Source: Pseudohongiella spirulinae | GTDB lineage: Bacteria > Pseudomonadota > Gammaproteobacteria > Pseudomonadales > Pseudohongiellaceae | Length of the DNA: 64,000 nt | Assembly (NCBI RefSeq): GCF_001444425.1 | Contig: NZ_CP013189.1 | Location: forward strand, 496,001-560,000 | Reading direction: 5' to 3' | Shown: positions 56,473-64,000 of the stretch, piece after piece | Position numbering within the stretch: the stretch's first letter is position 1 | How the letters are laid out: every line of letters starts with the position of its first letter | Translations under genes and position numbers: made by a program | Notes under the pieces: generated by a model | Databases searched by the model: none | Seen by the model: only the letters and a program-made list of their open reading frames with translations | What the model was told of the DNA's origin: nothing

Positions 56473-56917
56473 GAACCGGCAGCCAGATGTGTTCATCCGG
56501 CAGCACCGGCAGGCTTTGCAGATAACGCTGAATATTCGCCCGTATGGCTTCTGTTCCGGGGTGGCCGTTGCCCGCGATCGGCGCCGCCATCTGCTGCAAG
56601 TCCTCCAGCAGGGCCAGCTCCGCCTGTAACTCCGCAGCTTTGATCTTTTCCCGCAGGGGCGACTGTGCTGACCAGTGCATTTTCATCCAGCGTCGCGCCT
56701 GCCGCAAGGGCTGGACAACCTGCCTGCTGATTGACTGATTATGGTGCTCGCTAACAGCCGCTAACTCATCGCTGATTTGTCCTTTATAGACTCCATACCA
56801 GCATAGAAAAAACAGGTAGGGAATATCTGCGTTAAAATCATCCTGCAATTGCAGGCACGCCGACTGTACGTCGGATGCCCGATAGACGGTGATGGCAAAG
56901 TCGCTTAGAGAAATCAT
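56432..56917 (-). CDS. DUF2390 / TIGR02444-family protein
   Basis: Unknown function, 161 residues, mostly helical: an N-terminal YRASDVQSACLQLQDDFNADIPYLFFLCWYG, then VVQPLRQARRWMKMHW and REKIKAAELQAELALLEDLQQ. These match my memory of the TIGR02444 family of small gammaproteobacterial proteins. No catalytic motif is seen. It is divergent from mpl and overlaps ubiX at its 3' end. Confidence 0.8.
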   Translation of the reverse strand: MISLSDFAITVYRASDVQSACLQLQDDFNADIPYLFFLCWYGVYKGQISDELAAVSEHHNQSISRQVVQPLRQARRWMKMHWSAQSPLREKIKAAELQAELALLEDLQQMAAPIAGNGHPGTEAIRANIQRYLQSLPVLPDEHIWLPVLRGAAGVQHPASD

Positions 56918-56972
56918 CGGTGGCTCGCGGTCATAAGTGCTAAAGTAAGCATATCAGTTTCAGGAACAGTAT

Positions 56973-58406
56973 ATGCGTATTCACATTCTCGGGATTTGCG
57001 GCACGTTTATGGGTAGCCTGGCGGTGCTGGCCAAAGAACTTGGCATGCAGGTCAGTGGTTCAGATGCCAATGTCTATCCACCAATGAGTACTCAACTTGA
57101 GCAGCAGGGCATCAGTCTCAACGAGGGTTTTTCTGCCGGGCATTTGCAACCCCACCCTGACCTGGTGGTCATTGGCAACGCCCTGTCGCGCGGCAATGAG
57201 GCCGTTGAGTATGTGTTGAATCGCGGCTTGGCTTATTGCTCCGGGCCGGAGTTCCTCTCCCGTTATGTGCTGCCCGGCAAATGGGTGCTGGCTGTGGCAG
57301 GAACACATGGCAAAACCACGACAAGTGCCATGCTTGCCTGGATACTGGAATATGCAGGATTAAAGCCCGGATACCTGATTGGCGGAGTCTTGAAGAATTT
57401 CCCGACATCGGCGCGCCTGGGGCGAAGTGATTTTTTTGTAGTCGAGGCGGACGAATATGACAGCGCCTTTTTCGACAAGCGTTCCAAGTTTGTTCACTAC
57501 CACCCTCGCACGCTGATCATGAACAACCTGGAGTTTGATCACGCTGATATTTTTCCCGATCTGGCGGCCATCCAGCGTCAATTCCATCATCTGGTGCGTA
57601 CGGTGCCATCGGAAGGGCTGATTATTTGTCCGACTGACAATGCTGCACTGGCTCAGGTGCTCGATCAGGGCTGCTGGACGCCAGTGCAATACACCGAAGA
57701 TGCAGACAAGACGGAGCCGGTGGGTGAAAAGGTGACCTGGCAGATGAAGTTACTGGATGCAGCCGGTAAATCGGTACAGATCACCAAACAGGGCCCCCGG
57801 GAAAACGATACTCGTGCGGTCATTGAGTGGTCTTTAACCGGACGCCATAATGCAGGCAATGCGCTTGCTGCGGTTGCGGCGGCGCATCATGCAGGGGTCG
57901 ATGTCATTACGGCCTGTGAGGCGTTGGTGCAATTCAGTAGCGTGAAACGTCGTATGGAATTGTTGGGAGATGTGCACGGCGTTCATGTTTACGATGATTT
58001 TGCGCATCATCCTACAGCCATTGCAAGCACACTGGAGGGTATGCGGCTCAGCTTGAATGAGCTGCCGGGCAGCCGGCTGATTGCCGTCATTGAGCCGCGA
58101 TCGGCAACCATGAGACTGGGTGTACATCAGGATACTTTGGCCGCATCTGGTCACGATGCTGATCTGTGCATCTGGATGGTGCCCGATGATGTCGGCCTGA
58201 ATGTTGATCGTTTAATTGCCGAAAGCCCGGTTCCCGCCCTGGCATTCAAGCAGGTTGATGACATCGTTAACTATCTGGCGAGTTATTCGCGTACCGGAGA
58301 CCATATTGTTTTGATGAGTAACGGTGGTTTTGGCGGCATACATGGGAAATTACTGGATGCGCTGACCCAACGTGACTCAGTCGGCGGGAATATAGAGGAG
58401 AGCTAG
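56973..58406 (+). CDS. mpl: UDP-MurNAc:L-Ala-D-Glu-meso-DAP ligase
   Basis: Recycles murein tripeptide onto UDP-MurNAc, 477 residues. It begins MRIHILGICGTFMGSLAVLAKELG. The ATP loop is AVAGTHGKTTTSAMLAWILE near 110, then VVEADEYDSAFFDKRSKFVHY and the Mur ligase C-terminal domain with YDDFAHHPTAIASTLEGMR. The EYDSAFFD segment distinguishes Mpl from MurC. Three bases separate it from the LON-domain gene. Confidence 0.96.
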   Translation: MRIHILGICGTFMGSLAVLAKELGMQVSGSDANVYPPMSTQLEQQGISLNEGFSAGHLQPHPDLVVIGNALSRGNEAVEYVLNRGLAYCSGPEFLSRYVLPGKWVLAVAGTHGKTTTSAMLAWILEYAGLKPGYLIGGVLKNFPTSARLGRSDFFVVEADEYDSAFFDKRSKFVHYHPRTLIMNNLEFDHADIFPDLAAIQRQFHHLVRTVPSEGLIICPTDNAALAQVLDQGCWTPVQYTEDADKTEPVGEKVTWQMKLLDAAGKSVQITKQGPRENDTRAVIEWSLTGRHNAGNALAAVAAAHHAGVDVITACEALVQFSSVKRRMELLGDVHGVHVYDDFAHHPTAIASTLEGMRLSLNELPGSRLIAVIEPRSATMRLGVHQDTLAASGHDADLCIWMVPDDVGLNVDRLIAESPVPALAFKQVDDIVNYLASYSRTGDHIVLMSNGGFGGIHGKLLDALTQRDSVGGNIEES

Positions 58407-58409
58407 GTT

Positions 58410-59030
58410 GTGTCTGAACAGGAGCTGATAGCGCTGTTTCCACTGCGCTCCGTTCTGTTTCCGGGCGGTCGACTGCCCCTGCAGGTTTTCGAGCAGCGCT
58501 ACCTGGACCTGATCAGTCAGAGTCTGCGCTCTGACACCGGGTTTGGTATCTGTCTGCTCAGTCAGGGCGGCGAAACAGCCAGTCCCGGCACCACTCAACA
58601 GGTCCATCGTACCGGCACCTATGCAAAAATCGTGGACTGGGATCAATTGCCTAATGGCCTTCTGGGCGTGACGGTAGAAGGTCACAAGAAGTTCCGCGTT
58701 CAGGAGTGCTGGCCGCGAGAAAACAGACTGCTGATGGCCTCGGTAGAATGGGCGCCGACCGATTATCTTGGCGAGACACCCATTGCACTGGGTGAAGAGC
58801 ATGAACACCTGGCAGAGTTGCTGAAGGATCTGATGGCACATCCTCTGGTGGAGGGCCTTGGAATGGAGTCGGATCTGACTGACAAGCGCCAGTTGGCCTG
58901 GCGCCTTGCCGAGTTACTGCCGGTACCGGCCTCTGACAAGCAGCGCCTGCTGGAGCTGGATGACACAGATGAGAGGATTCGTGAAATCGAAACCCTACTG
59001 GCCGCAGTCATGCGTTATGGTGGCAGTTAG
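58410..59030 (+). CDS. LON substrate-binding-domain protein
   Basis: 206 residues consisting of a free-standing N-terminal Lon-type domain (LIALFPLRSVLFPGGRLPLQVFEQRYLDLISQSLRSDTGFGICLL, then LPNGLLGVTVEGHKKFRV) without ATPase or protease domains. Function in bacteria is unknown. GTG 58410 is the start, 3 bases after mpl, so probably one transcript. It converges on cheW with a 4-base overlap. Confidence 0.88.
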   Translation: MSEQELIALFPLRSVLFPGGRLPLQVFEQRYLDLISQSLRSDTGFGICLLSQGGETASPGTTQQVHRTGTYAKIVDWDQLPNGLLGVTVEGHKKFRVQECWPRENRLLMASVEWAPTDYLGETPIALGEEHEHLAELLKDLMAHPLVEGLGMESDLTDKRQLAWRLAELLPVPASDKQRLLELDDTDERIREIETLLAAVMRYGGS

Positions 59031-59515
59031 CGGGGCAGCAGCTCCACCACCCGGCTGAAATCAACCAGTATCAGCAGCTCGTCTTCCTCGTTATAAACAC
59101 TATGAATGAATCGGGCGGATGCGTCCTGACCGGTCTGTGGTGCGGTTTCAATGGCGGCCTCCTCAAGATCCACAACGGCCACTACCCGATCTACCAACAC
59201 TCCGACAATAAAATCTTCCACTTCGACAACTATTATGCGTGACTGCGAAGACAGCTCCCGGGGCGGCAGGGCAAAAACCTGACGGGCATCAATCACGGTC
59301 ACGACATTGCCACGCAGGTTGATGATGCCCAGAATAAAGGCTGGCGAGCCTGGTACCGGGGTAATTTCCGTATGACGCAGCACCTCGTTAACAGTGGCGG
59401 CGTTAATCGCGTAAGTTTCCTCGCCCAGTGCGAAACTGACATGCTTGATGACATCGCGCGGCAAATCATCATCGTTGTCATGTTGTTCGACAGCAAGTGC
59501 CTGACTGGTACTCAT
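59027..59515 (-). CDS. Orphan CheW-domain protein
   Basis: 162 residues with an acidic N-terminal tail and one CheW domain: VSFALGEETYAINAATVNEVLRHTEITPVPGSPAFILGIINLRGNVVTVIDAR, VEDFIVGVLVDRVVAVVDL. CheW couples receptors to CheA. No other chemotaxis gene is in the window, so its partner is elsewhere; it could also be a CheW adaptor of a non-flagellar array. Confidence 0.92.
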   Translation of the reverse strand: MSTSQALAVEQHDNDDDLPRDVIKHVSFALGEETYAINAATVNEVLRHTEITPVPGSPAFILGIINLRGNVVTVIDARQVFALPPRELSSQSRIIVVEVEDFIVGVLVDRVVAVVDLEEAAIETAPQTGQDASARFIHSVYNEEDELLILVDFSRVVELLPR

Positions 59516-59575
59516 AACAGCATCCCGTGACAGTAGAAAAAGGTGTCTGTACTGTATAACGGCACTTGAGCAAAA

Positions 59576-59854
59576 ATGTTGAGTGTGGCTGTTGGCTGGT
59601 CATCGGGAGCGCTTTCACTCATAATGACCGGCCTGGTTTATCTGATTCTGATGGGAGGGTATGTGAGTGATATCTGGTTGAGTCCCGGTGAATGGACTCA
59701 CGAGCAGTGGCTTATCATCAGTATTCTGGTGTTTGTGGTGATCGCCGTTATTGTTATTGCCTGGCGCCTGGTCAAGATACTTGGGGGACTGGGCAAAAAA
59801 CGCGAACTGCCGGTACTGCGCCCCGGTCGACGGGCTGGCCGCGACAAGCACTGA
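59576..59854 (+). CDS. Small two-TM membrane protein
   Basis: 92 residues: two hydrophobic segments (ALSLIMTGLVYLILMGGYV and WLIISILVFVVIAVIVIAWRLV) joined by an acidic loop, then a basic tail (KKRELPVLRPGRRAGRDK). The positive-inside rule puts the C-terminus in the cytosol. The ribosome site is weak. I do not recognise the family. It converges on the small gene at 59874. Confidence 0.6.
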   Translation: MLSVAVGWSSGALSLIMTGLVYLILMGGYVSDIWLSPGEWTHEQWLIISILVFVVIAVIVIAWRLVKILGGLGKKRELPVLRPGRRAGRDKH

Positions 59855-59873
59855 TACGCCAAGCGCTACACGC

Positions 59874-60032
59874 TCACAGCAACATAATGTCCAGCAAAGC
59901 CGCCGCAGCCGCCAGGGTTACAACGACCGCGCCCAGCCAGCCCAGTAGTGCCCAGACCCGGAAGGGTTTTTCGTTTTCGGGGTACAGCCCCGATTGTTCG
60001 TATTCGCGTTCAGGTTTTTCAGGTGTATTCAT
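59874..60032 (-). CDS. 52-residue single-TM membrane protein
   Basis: Begins MNTPEKPEREYEQSGLYPEN and carries one C-terminal TM helix (VWALLGWLGAVVVTLAAAAALL), a tail-anchored layout. ATG 60032 has AGGAG seven bases upstream, a strong site that argues it is a real gene; the longer frame to 60110 has no such support. Its start overlaps that of the protease on the other strand within CATG (60030-60033). Function unknown. Confidence 0.65.
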   Translation of the reverse strand: MNTPEKPEREYEQSGLYPENEKPFRVWALLGWLGAVVVTLAAAAALLDIMLL

Positions 60033-60864
60033 GGCAAACTCCTGGCTGAAATATGTGATTCTGCAGATGGCGTACCTGTTGCTTCTGATCAGCTTACCTG
60101 CCAATGCCATAATCGTACGCCATGATACCGGATACGGACGCTTTATCGCCAGTGAGTCTGACTACCCGGCAATTTTTCCCTTGTTGCGCAGTGAACACGG
60201 ACATACCTGCGTTGCCAGCCTGATCGCCGAGCGCTGGGCTTTAACAGCCGCGCACTGTGTTCTGGAAACCGGGCTGTCTGAAGCGATGGACTCACATCAG
60301 TCTTATCCGGTGGCGATCGCCGGCACAGCGAATGAGATCGTCAAGGTGATTTTTCATCCCCGCTGGCCTGGCATTGCCCGTGACACCCAATCAGCCGGTG
60401 AGGTTGACCTGGCATTGTTGAAGCTGTCTCATGCGACGCCCGGCGTGAGTCCCCTGGTCATCTACAACGGCCGATCAGAGGCGGGACGACAGCTCACTTT
60501 TCTGGGGTGGGGGTCAGCGGGTATGGGTAGTTCTGAAGACCGTTTTCGTGACGGACGGCTGCGTTTCGCCCGCAACTCAGTGGTAGCCGCCAACTCACAT
60601 CTGCACTTTGATTTTGATGACCCGGCGCCGCGCGGCAGTCTGGCCGTTCCCTTTGAAGGCATTCCCGGTTTGGGTGATAGTGGTGGTCCGGCGTTGCTGC
60701 CGGATGACGATGTCCAAGTGCTTTTTGGGGTGGCCGTTGGCGAACTGGGCGGTCCCGAGCGTCAGGGGCGGTATGGGGCACGCATCATTTACGAGCGGGT
60801 CAGTCTGCATGCTGACTGGATTGTTGAACACGCCGATGGTGTGCAAGTATCCGCCCTGCAGTGA
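60031..60864 (+). CDS. Secreted trypsin-like (S1) serine protease
   Basis: 277 residues. A signal peptide (YVILQMAYLLLLISLPANA) leads to a mature start IIVRHDTGYGRFI. The triad is complete: His in WALTAAHCVLE, Asp in GEVDLALLKLSH and Ser in GLGDSGGPALL. No propeptide or PDZ domain is visible, so it resembles chymotrypsin-type S1 enzymes rather than HtrA. ATG 60031 is preceded by AGGTG at 5 bases; the long upstream frame from 59692 shadows the two small genes. ATG 60067 is an alternative. The start overlaps the divergent small gene. Confidence 0.85.
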   Translation: MANSWLKYVILQMAYLLLLISLPANAIIVRHDTGYGRFIASESDYPAIFPLLRSEHGHTCVASLIAERWALTAAHCVLETGLSEAMDSHQSYPVAIAGTANEIVKVIFHPRWPGIARDTQSAGEVDLALLKLSHATPGVSPLVIYNGRSEAGRQLTFLGWGSAGMGSSEDRFRDGRLRFARNSVVAANSHLHFDFDDPAPRGSLAVPFEGIPGLGDSGGPALLPDDDVQVLFGVAVGELGGPERQGRYGARIIYERVSLHADWIVEHADGVQVSALQ

Positions 60865-60922
60865 ATTTGCTACACTCGAGACTTTGCGACTGATCATCAA
60901 TTTATCCACACAGAGGTGTACT

Positions 60923-61402
60923 ATGAGTGTCAATACAGGTGACAAGATTCCAGCCTCCACACTTAAAACCATGGGCAGCGAAGGTCCGGAAAATATCACC
61001 ACGGAAGAGATATTCGCTGGCAAAAAGGTAGTGCTGTTCGCTGTCCCGGGCGCGTTTACGCCGGGTTGTACAGTCACCCATTTGCCGGGTTATGTTGTTA
61101 ATGCCGATAAAATCAAGGCTAAAGGTGTGGACACCATCGCCTGCATGGCTGTTAACGACGCATTTGTCATGTCAGCCTGGGGGAAAAGCCAGAATGCTGA
61201 AGAGATATTGATGCTGGCGGATGGAAACGGAGACTTTACGGCGGCATTGGGCCTGGAACTGGATGCCAGTGGTTTTGGTATGGGTAAGCGCAGCCAACGC
61301 TTTGCAATGATCGTGGATGATGGTGTCATCAAGTACCTGGCACTCGAGCAAGGTGCCGGCGTTGATGTCAGCGCGGCCGAAAAGATTCTGGAACAGTTGT
61401 AA
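60923..61402 (+). CDS. Peroxiredoxin-5-like redoxin
   Basis: 159 residues. The peroxidatic Cys lies in AVPGAFTPGCTVTHLPGYV, typical of the Prx5/AhpC-TSA redoxin group; no further resolving cysteine motif is clear apart from ACMAVNDAFVMSAW. It reduces peroxides with glutathione or thioredoxin in the family. AGAGG precedes ATG 60923. The dienelactone hydrolase follows by 19 bases. Confidence 0.92.
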   Translation: MSVNTGDKIPASTLKTMGSEGPENITTEEIFAGKKVVLFAVPGAFTPGCTVTHLPGYVVNADKIKAKGVDTIACMAVNDAFVMSAWGKSQNAEEILMLADGNGDFTAALGLELDASGFGMGKRSQRFAMIVDDGVIKYLALEQGAGVDVSAAEKILEQL

Positions 61403-61421
61403 TGACAATTGGGGTATCCTG

Positions 61422-62168
61422 ATGTTGAAGACTGAATATATTGAGTACCAGGATGGTGATGTGATCCTGGAAGCTTATGTAGCCTATGATGAAGACGTCA
61501 CGGAAAAGCGCCCCTGTGTGCTGGTTGCCCATGACTGGACCGGCCGTCGTGCTTATGCCTGCGCGGGTGCCGAGCGCATGGCTGAGTTGGGATATGTAGG
61601 CTTTGCACTGGATGTTTATGGTAAGGGGGTATTCGGCAAGGAAGGCGATGCCGAAGGTAACTCTGCGTTAATGATGCCCTTTGTGGAAGACCGGCAATTA
61701 TTGAGGCGCCGCATGGCTGCCGCGCTGGCGGCAGCCCGAAAACTGTCGCAGGTGGATGATAAAAACCTGGCCGCCATGGGATATTGTTTCGGTGGCATGG
61801 CCGTGCTTGAACTGGCCCGCTCGGGCGCTGATGTCAAAGGCGTGGCCAGTGTCCACGGCTTACTCGGGCAGGGGGATGCGGCGAGTCAGGTTATTCAGTC
61901 CAAGGTGCTGGTATTACATGGACATGACGACCCGATGGTGCCGCCCGATCAGGTGCTGGCTTTTGAGACTGAAATGTCCGGGGCGGACGTGGATTGGCAG
62001 GTGCATGTATACGGAGGCACCAAACATGCGTTTACCAATCCGGCAGCCAATAATCCGGATTTTGGGACTGTTTATAACCAGACAGCCAACCGGCGTGCCG
62101 AGCAGTCTCTGGCTAATTTTTTCCATGAACTGTTCGTGGATACCCCTCCACTGGATGTGGCCCCCTGA
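61422..62168 (+). CDS. Dienelactone hydrolase family protein
   Basis: Alpha/beta hydrolase of 248 residues: PCVLVAHDWTGRRAYACAGAERMAELGYVGFALDVYG, the nucleophile Cys in AAMGYCFGGMAVLELA, Asp in LHGHDDPMVPP and His in GTKHAFTNP. Cys as nucleophile is the DLH pattern. The substrate is unknown, as no chlorocatechol or aromatic pathway surrounds it. GGGGT precedes ATG 61422; it abuts the diguanylate cyclase gene with no gap. Confidence 0.92.
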   Translation: MLKTEYIEYQDGDVILEAYVAYDEDVTEKRPCVLVAHDWTGRRAYACAGAERMAELGYVGFALDVYGKGVFGKEGDAEGNSALMMPFVEDRQLLRRRMAAALAAARKLSQVDDKNLAAMGYCFGGMAVLELARSGADVKGVASVHGLLGQGDAASQVIQSKVLVLHGHDDPMVPPDQVLAFETEMSGADVDWQVHVYGGTKHAFTNPAANNPDFGTVYNQTANRRAEQSLANFFHELFVDTPPLDVAP

Positions 62169-62855
62169 ATGACTGAGCCCGTGCCGCGCGACAACACTTT
62201 GCAATGCCCGGTCGGAGAGCTCCAGTGTCTTTGGCTGGACGAGCTGTCGCAGCTGCGCGATAAGGTAGCTGCGCTATCTGAACTGGTCATCACAGATGAG
62301 CTGACGGGACTTTTCAATTATCGATTCTTGATCCGCAGTATCAATCAGGAGCTGGAGCGGGCACATCGTGTTGGACAGGGGTTTGCGCTGGCAATTCTTG
62401 ATTTCGACAACTTCAAGCGATTAAATGACACACACGGTCATGAGTTCGGCAATCAGGTCCTCAGAGCGGCTGGAACGTACATTCGCAAGTCCTTGCGTCA
62501 ATTGGATGTGCCCTGCCGGTTCGGGGGCGAAGAATTTGTGATTGTGCTGCCGGGCACCAGCCTGCGTGAGGCCGTTGTCCTGGGTGAGCGGCTGCGTGAA
62601 GGCATCGCCGCAATCAGGCTGGTATCCGACGGTCAGCGTGTTGACTTGAGCGTGAGTATTGGCATCGATTATTGTGGTCCTGCGGATCATCTGACAGCCG
62701 ACCAGGCTATTGCGCGAGCCGATAAATATCTGCTCCAGGCCAAGGCGTCGGGTAAAAATCAGGTTTGTCATGCGCCGCTTTCTGAGCGAGCGGCGGGCAC
62801 CACGAAAGATGAGCGGGATGCGCTGCTAGAGAGTTTTAGCGCCAGACGTCGTTAA
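62169..62855 (+). CDS. Diguanylate cyclase (GGDEF)
   Basis: Makes cyclic di-GMP from two GTP, 228 residues. A short N-terminal coiled segment (WLDELSQLRDKVAALSELVI) leads into the GGDEF domain: DELTGLFNYRFLIRSI, LDFDNFKRLNDTHGHEFGN, active-site GGEEF in RFGGEEFVIVLPG. The I-site RQLD lies exactly five residues before GGEEF, so product inhibition is likely. No sensor or TM segment is present, so it is cytosolic. It starts one base after the hydrolase and converges on nudL with a 30-base overlap. Confidence 0.94.
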   Translation: MTEPVPRDNTLQCPVGELQCLWLDELSQLRDKVAALSELVITDELTGLFNYRFLIRSINQELERAHRVGQGFALAILDFDNFKRLNDTHGHEFGNQVLRAAGTYIRKSLRQLDVPCRFGGEEFVIVLPGTSLREAVVLGERLREGIAAIRLVSDGQRVDLSVSIGIDYCGPADHLTADQAIARADKYLLQAKASGKNQVCHAPLSERAAGTTKDERDALLESFSARRR

Positions 62856-63470
62856 CTGCTCGGCCAGATGGTGCAGGATGGCTGCTGTGGCGCCCCAAAT
62901 CCGATAGTGTTCATAGTACAACTCCCGAAATTTCCGCTGTCTGTTCTGGAATGTCATGCTACCTATCTGGTAGCGGGACGGGTCCAGCAGAATATCCGCA
63001 GGGACAAAAAATATTTCGGCCACTTCATTCGGGCAGGGTTCGACCTTGACCTTATCTCTGATCATTCCAACAACGGGTGTTACATGATAGGCCGTTGGCA
63101 TGATCAGTGCCGGCAGCGTGCCGGCAATAGTCACCGACTCGGGCGTCAGGCGGGTTTCTTCTTCAGCTTCCCGTAGCGCAGTATGAATAATGTCGCGGTC
63201 GCCGGGGTCGACAGAACCTCCGGGTAGACTGATTTGCCCGGCATGGCGGCGCAGATGTTCCGTTCGCCGGGTCAACATGATTCTGGCATTACGCCCGTCG
63301 GTATCGGTAAATACCGGGATAAGCACGGCCGCGCGCCGTTCTCCTTGCTTCAGGTGGTCAGGACGAATAATACGATCCTGAGGATCGGGGGGAGTGATCA
63401 GGCCGCCGGGCGAGGGCGACAGCCGGAAATACTGCTCCAGCTGTCTGACAATGCCCTCGCCCTTGCTCAT
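62826..63470 (-). CDS. nudL: NUDIX hydrolase, CoA pyrophosphatase type
   Basis: 214 residues. The Nudix box GGSVDPGDRDIIHTALREAEEETRL is preceded by RRTEHLRRHAGQISLP, the extra motif of CoA diphosphatases (NudL/YeaB). It cleaves CoA and derivatives to phosphopantetheine. It starts 10 bases after the TonB-receptor stop upstream, so the two may share a transcript. Confidence 0.92.
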   Translation of the reverse strand: MSKGEGIVRQLEQYFRLSPSPGGLITPPDPQDRIIRPDHLKQGERRAAVLIPVFTDTDGRNARIMLTRRTEHLRRHAGQISLPGGSVDPGDRDIIHTALREAEEETRLTPESVTIAGTLPALIMPTAYHVTPVVGMIRDKVKVEPCPNEVAEIFFVPADILLDPSRYQIGSMTFQNRQRKFRELYYEHYRIWGATAAILHHLAEQLTTSGAKTL

Positions 63471-63480
63471 GCAGCCTGCC

Positions 63481-64000
63481 TTAATTGAAGCGCCAGTTCA
63501 GTGCCAGAAACGCGCGCAGCGGTTCGCCCGGGAAGTAGCGATCGCCACCAAAAGTTGCCCAGTCGGCTCGTTCCGCGTACTTGCGATCGGTCAGGTTGAG
63601 GATGTTGAGCGATACCGTCAGATCCTCAGAGGCATCCCAGCGCGTGCGCAGGTTCAGGATGTTGTGGCCGTCATACTGGTTCAGGTTGTCCGGGCTGGTG
63701 TAGTACTCACCCATGGCAACCCATTGCAGCTCGGTCATCAGCGATGTGCTCGGACGCCACTGCAGTTGCAGCGTACCAAAGTTGCGCGGAGCCGATGATA
63801 CATCGTTGCCGTTCAGGTTCACCGCGCCTGAGAACTGATCGTTTTCATAGGTATGGCGAGCATGATTATAAGCACCGCTCAGTCTCAGGGTGTCACTTAT
63901 CTCGTAAGCACCGGACAATTCCATTCCCTTGTGGCGGGTGTGCATATTGTTCAGGTTGATACGATCGGCGTCCGTAATGATTTCGTTGTCTTTGTCCATG
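63481..64000 (-). CDS. TonB-dependent receptor, C-terminal part, 5' end outside window
   Basis: The visible ~173 residues are barrel strands of a TonB-dependent receptor: HKGMELSGAYEISDTLRLSG, NILNLRTRWDASEDLTVSLNILNLTDRKYAERADW, ending with the aromatic AFLALNWRFN. The NLTDRKYAERA turn and Phe-containing C-terminus are typical of siderophore/vitamin-type receptors. The ligand cannot be judged because the plug is not in the window. Confidence 0.9.
   Translation of the reverse strand, partial: MDKDNEIITDADRINLNNMHTRHKGMELSGAYEISDTLRLSGAYNHARHTYENDQFSGAVNLNGNDVSSAPRNFGTLQLQWRPSTSLMTELQWVAMGEYYTSPDNLNQYDGHNILNLRTRWDASEDLTVSLNILNLTDRKYAERADWATFGGDRYFPGEPLRAFLALNWRFN

Noticed and set aside
59692..60030. 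N-terminal extension of the trypsin-like protease
   Set aside because: The extension overlaps two small genes in other frames and lacks any conserved sequence; a signal peptide begins at ATG 60031 with its own ribosome site.

Overview
The window is a moderately GC-rich, densely coded chromosomal segment of a free-living gammaproteobacterium. The gene orders aroQ-accB-accC-prmA-DUF3426-dusB-fis-purH-purD, glnA-ntrB-ntrC, tesA//ybbA-ybbP, fabA-fabB and tatABC beside hisEI/ubiB are typical of the class. Coq7 used for ubiquinone, separate hisI and hisE, a probable PPi-dependent phosphofructokinase, large TonB-dependent receptors and a TPR-sulfotransferase point to an aquatic or marine lineage of the Pseudomonadales/Cellvibrionales/OMG type. 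That placement is inference; no rRNA is present. I see no prophage, insertion sequence, CRISPR array or plasmid feature.

Layout. 1-4.9 kb: end of an HtrA protease, the ABC-F protein YheS, and an OmpR-type two-component pair. 4.9-8.4 kb: a Gld-type ABC export system (GldG-, GldF- and GldA-like). 8.5-12.9 kb: nitrogen control (ntrC, ntrB, a terminator, glnA). The glnA upstream region has a consensus sigma-54 promoter and two NtrC-type sites. 12.9-16.8 kb: thiI, typA and dtd, with dtd bracketed by copies of a palindromic hairpin repeat. 16.8-32.1 kb: a long block on the minus strand. In transcription order it is fabA, fabB, an orphan DsbD alpha domain, aroQ, accB, accC, prmA, a DUF3426 protein, dusB, fis, purH, purD, coq7, ubiB, hisI, hisE, tatA, tatB, tatC. 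32.2-39.5 kb: sugar-nucleotide supply (manC, galU, manB, and pgi on the other strand), with a RimB-RimK fusion and an acetyltransferase behind pgi. 39.6 kb: tRNA-Thr(UGU). 40.1-45 kb: a 939-residue TonB receptor, a TPR-sulfotransferase and a thioesterase. 45-56.5 kb: cobB, bcp, ybfF, pdxJ, an MFS carrier, tesA, ybbA/ybbP, a MORN protein, pdxH, PFK, ubiX. 56.4-64 kb: a DUF2390 protein, mpl, a LON-domain protein, an orphan CheW, two small membrane proteins, a secreted trypsin-like protease, a redoxin, a dienelactone hydrolase, a diguanylate cyclase, nudL and the end of a second TonB receptor.

Functional threads. Ubiquinone synthesis is represented by coq7, ubiB and ubiX, and PLP synthesis by pdxJ and pdxH. 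Fatty-acid initiation and unsaturation come from accB, accC, fabA and fabB. Pgi, PFK, ManC, ManB and GalU link hexose phosphates to GDP-mannose and UDP-glucose for surface polysaccharide. Most of the window is ordinary housekeeping. The items that merit a second look are the divergent RimB-RimK fusion, the free-standing DsbD alpha domain, the hairpin repeats around dtd, the CATG-overlapping divergent gene pair at 60.03 kb, the large dyad between fabA and manC, and the TonB receptor/sulfotransferase locus. I found no clear candidate for a wholly new multi-gene system.
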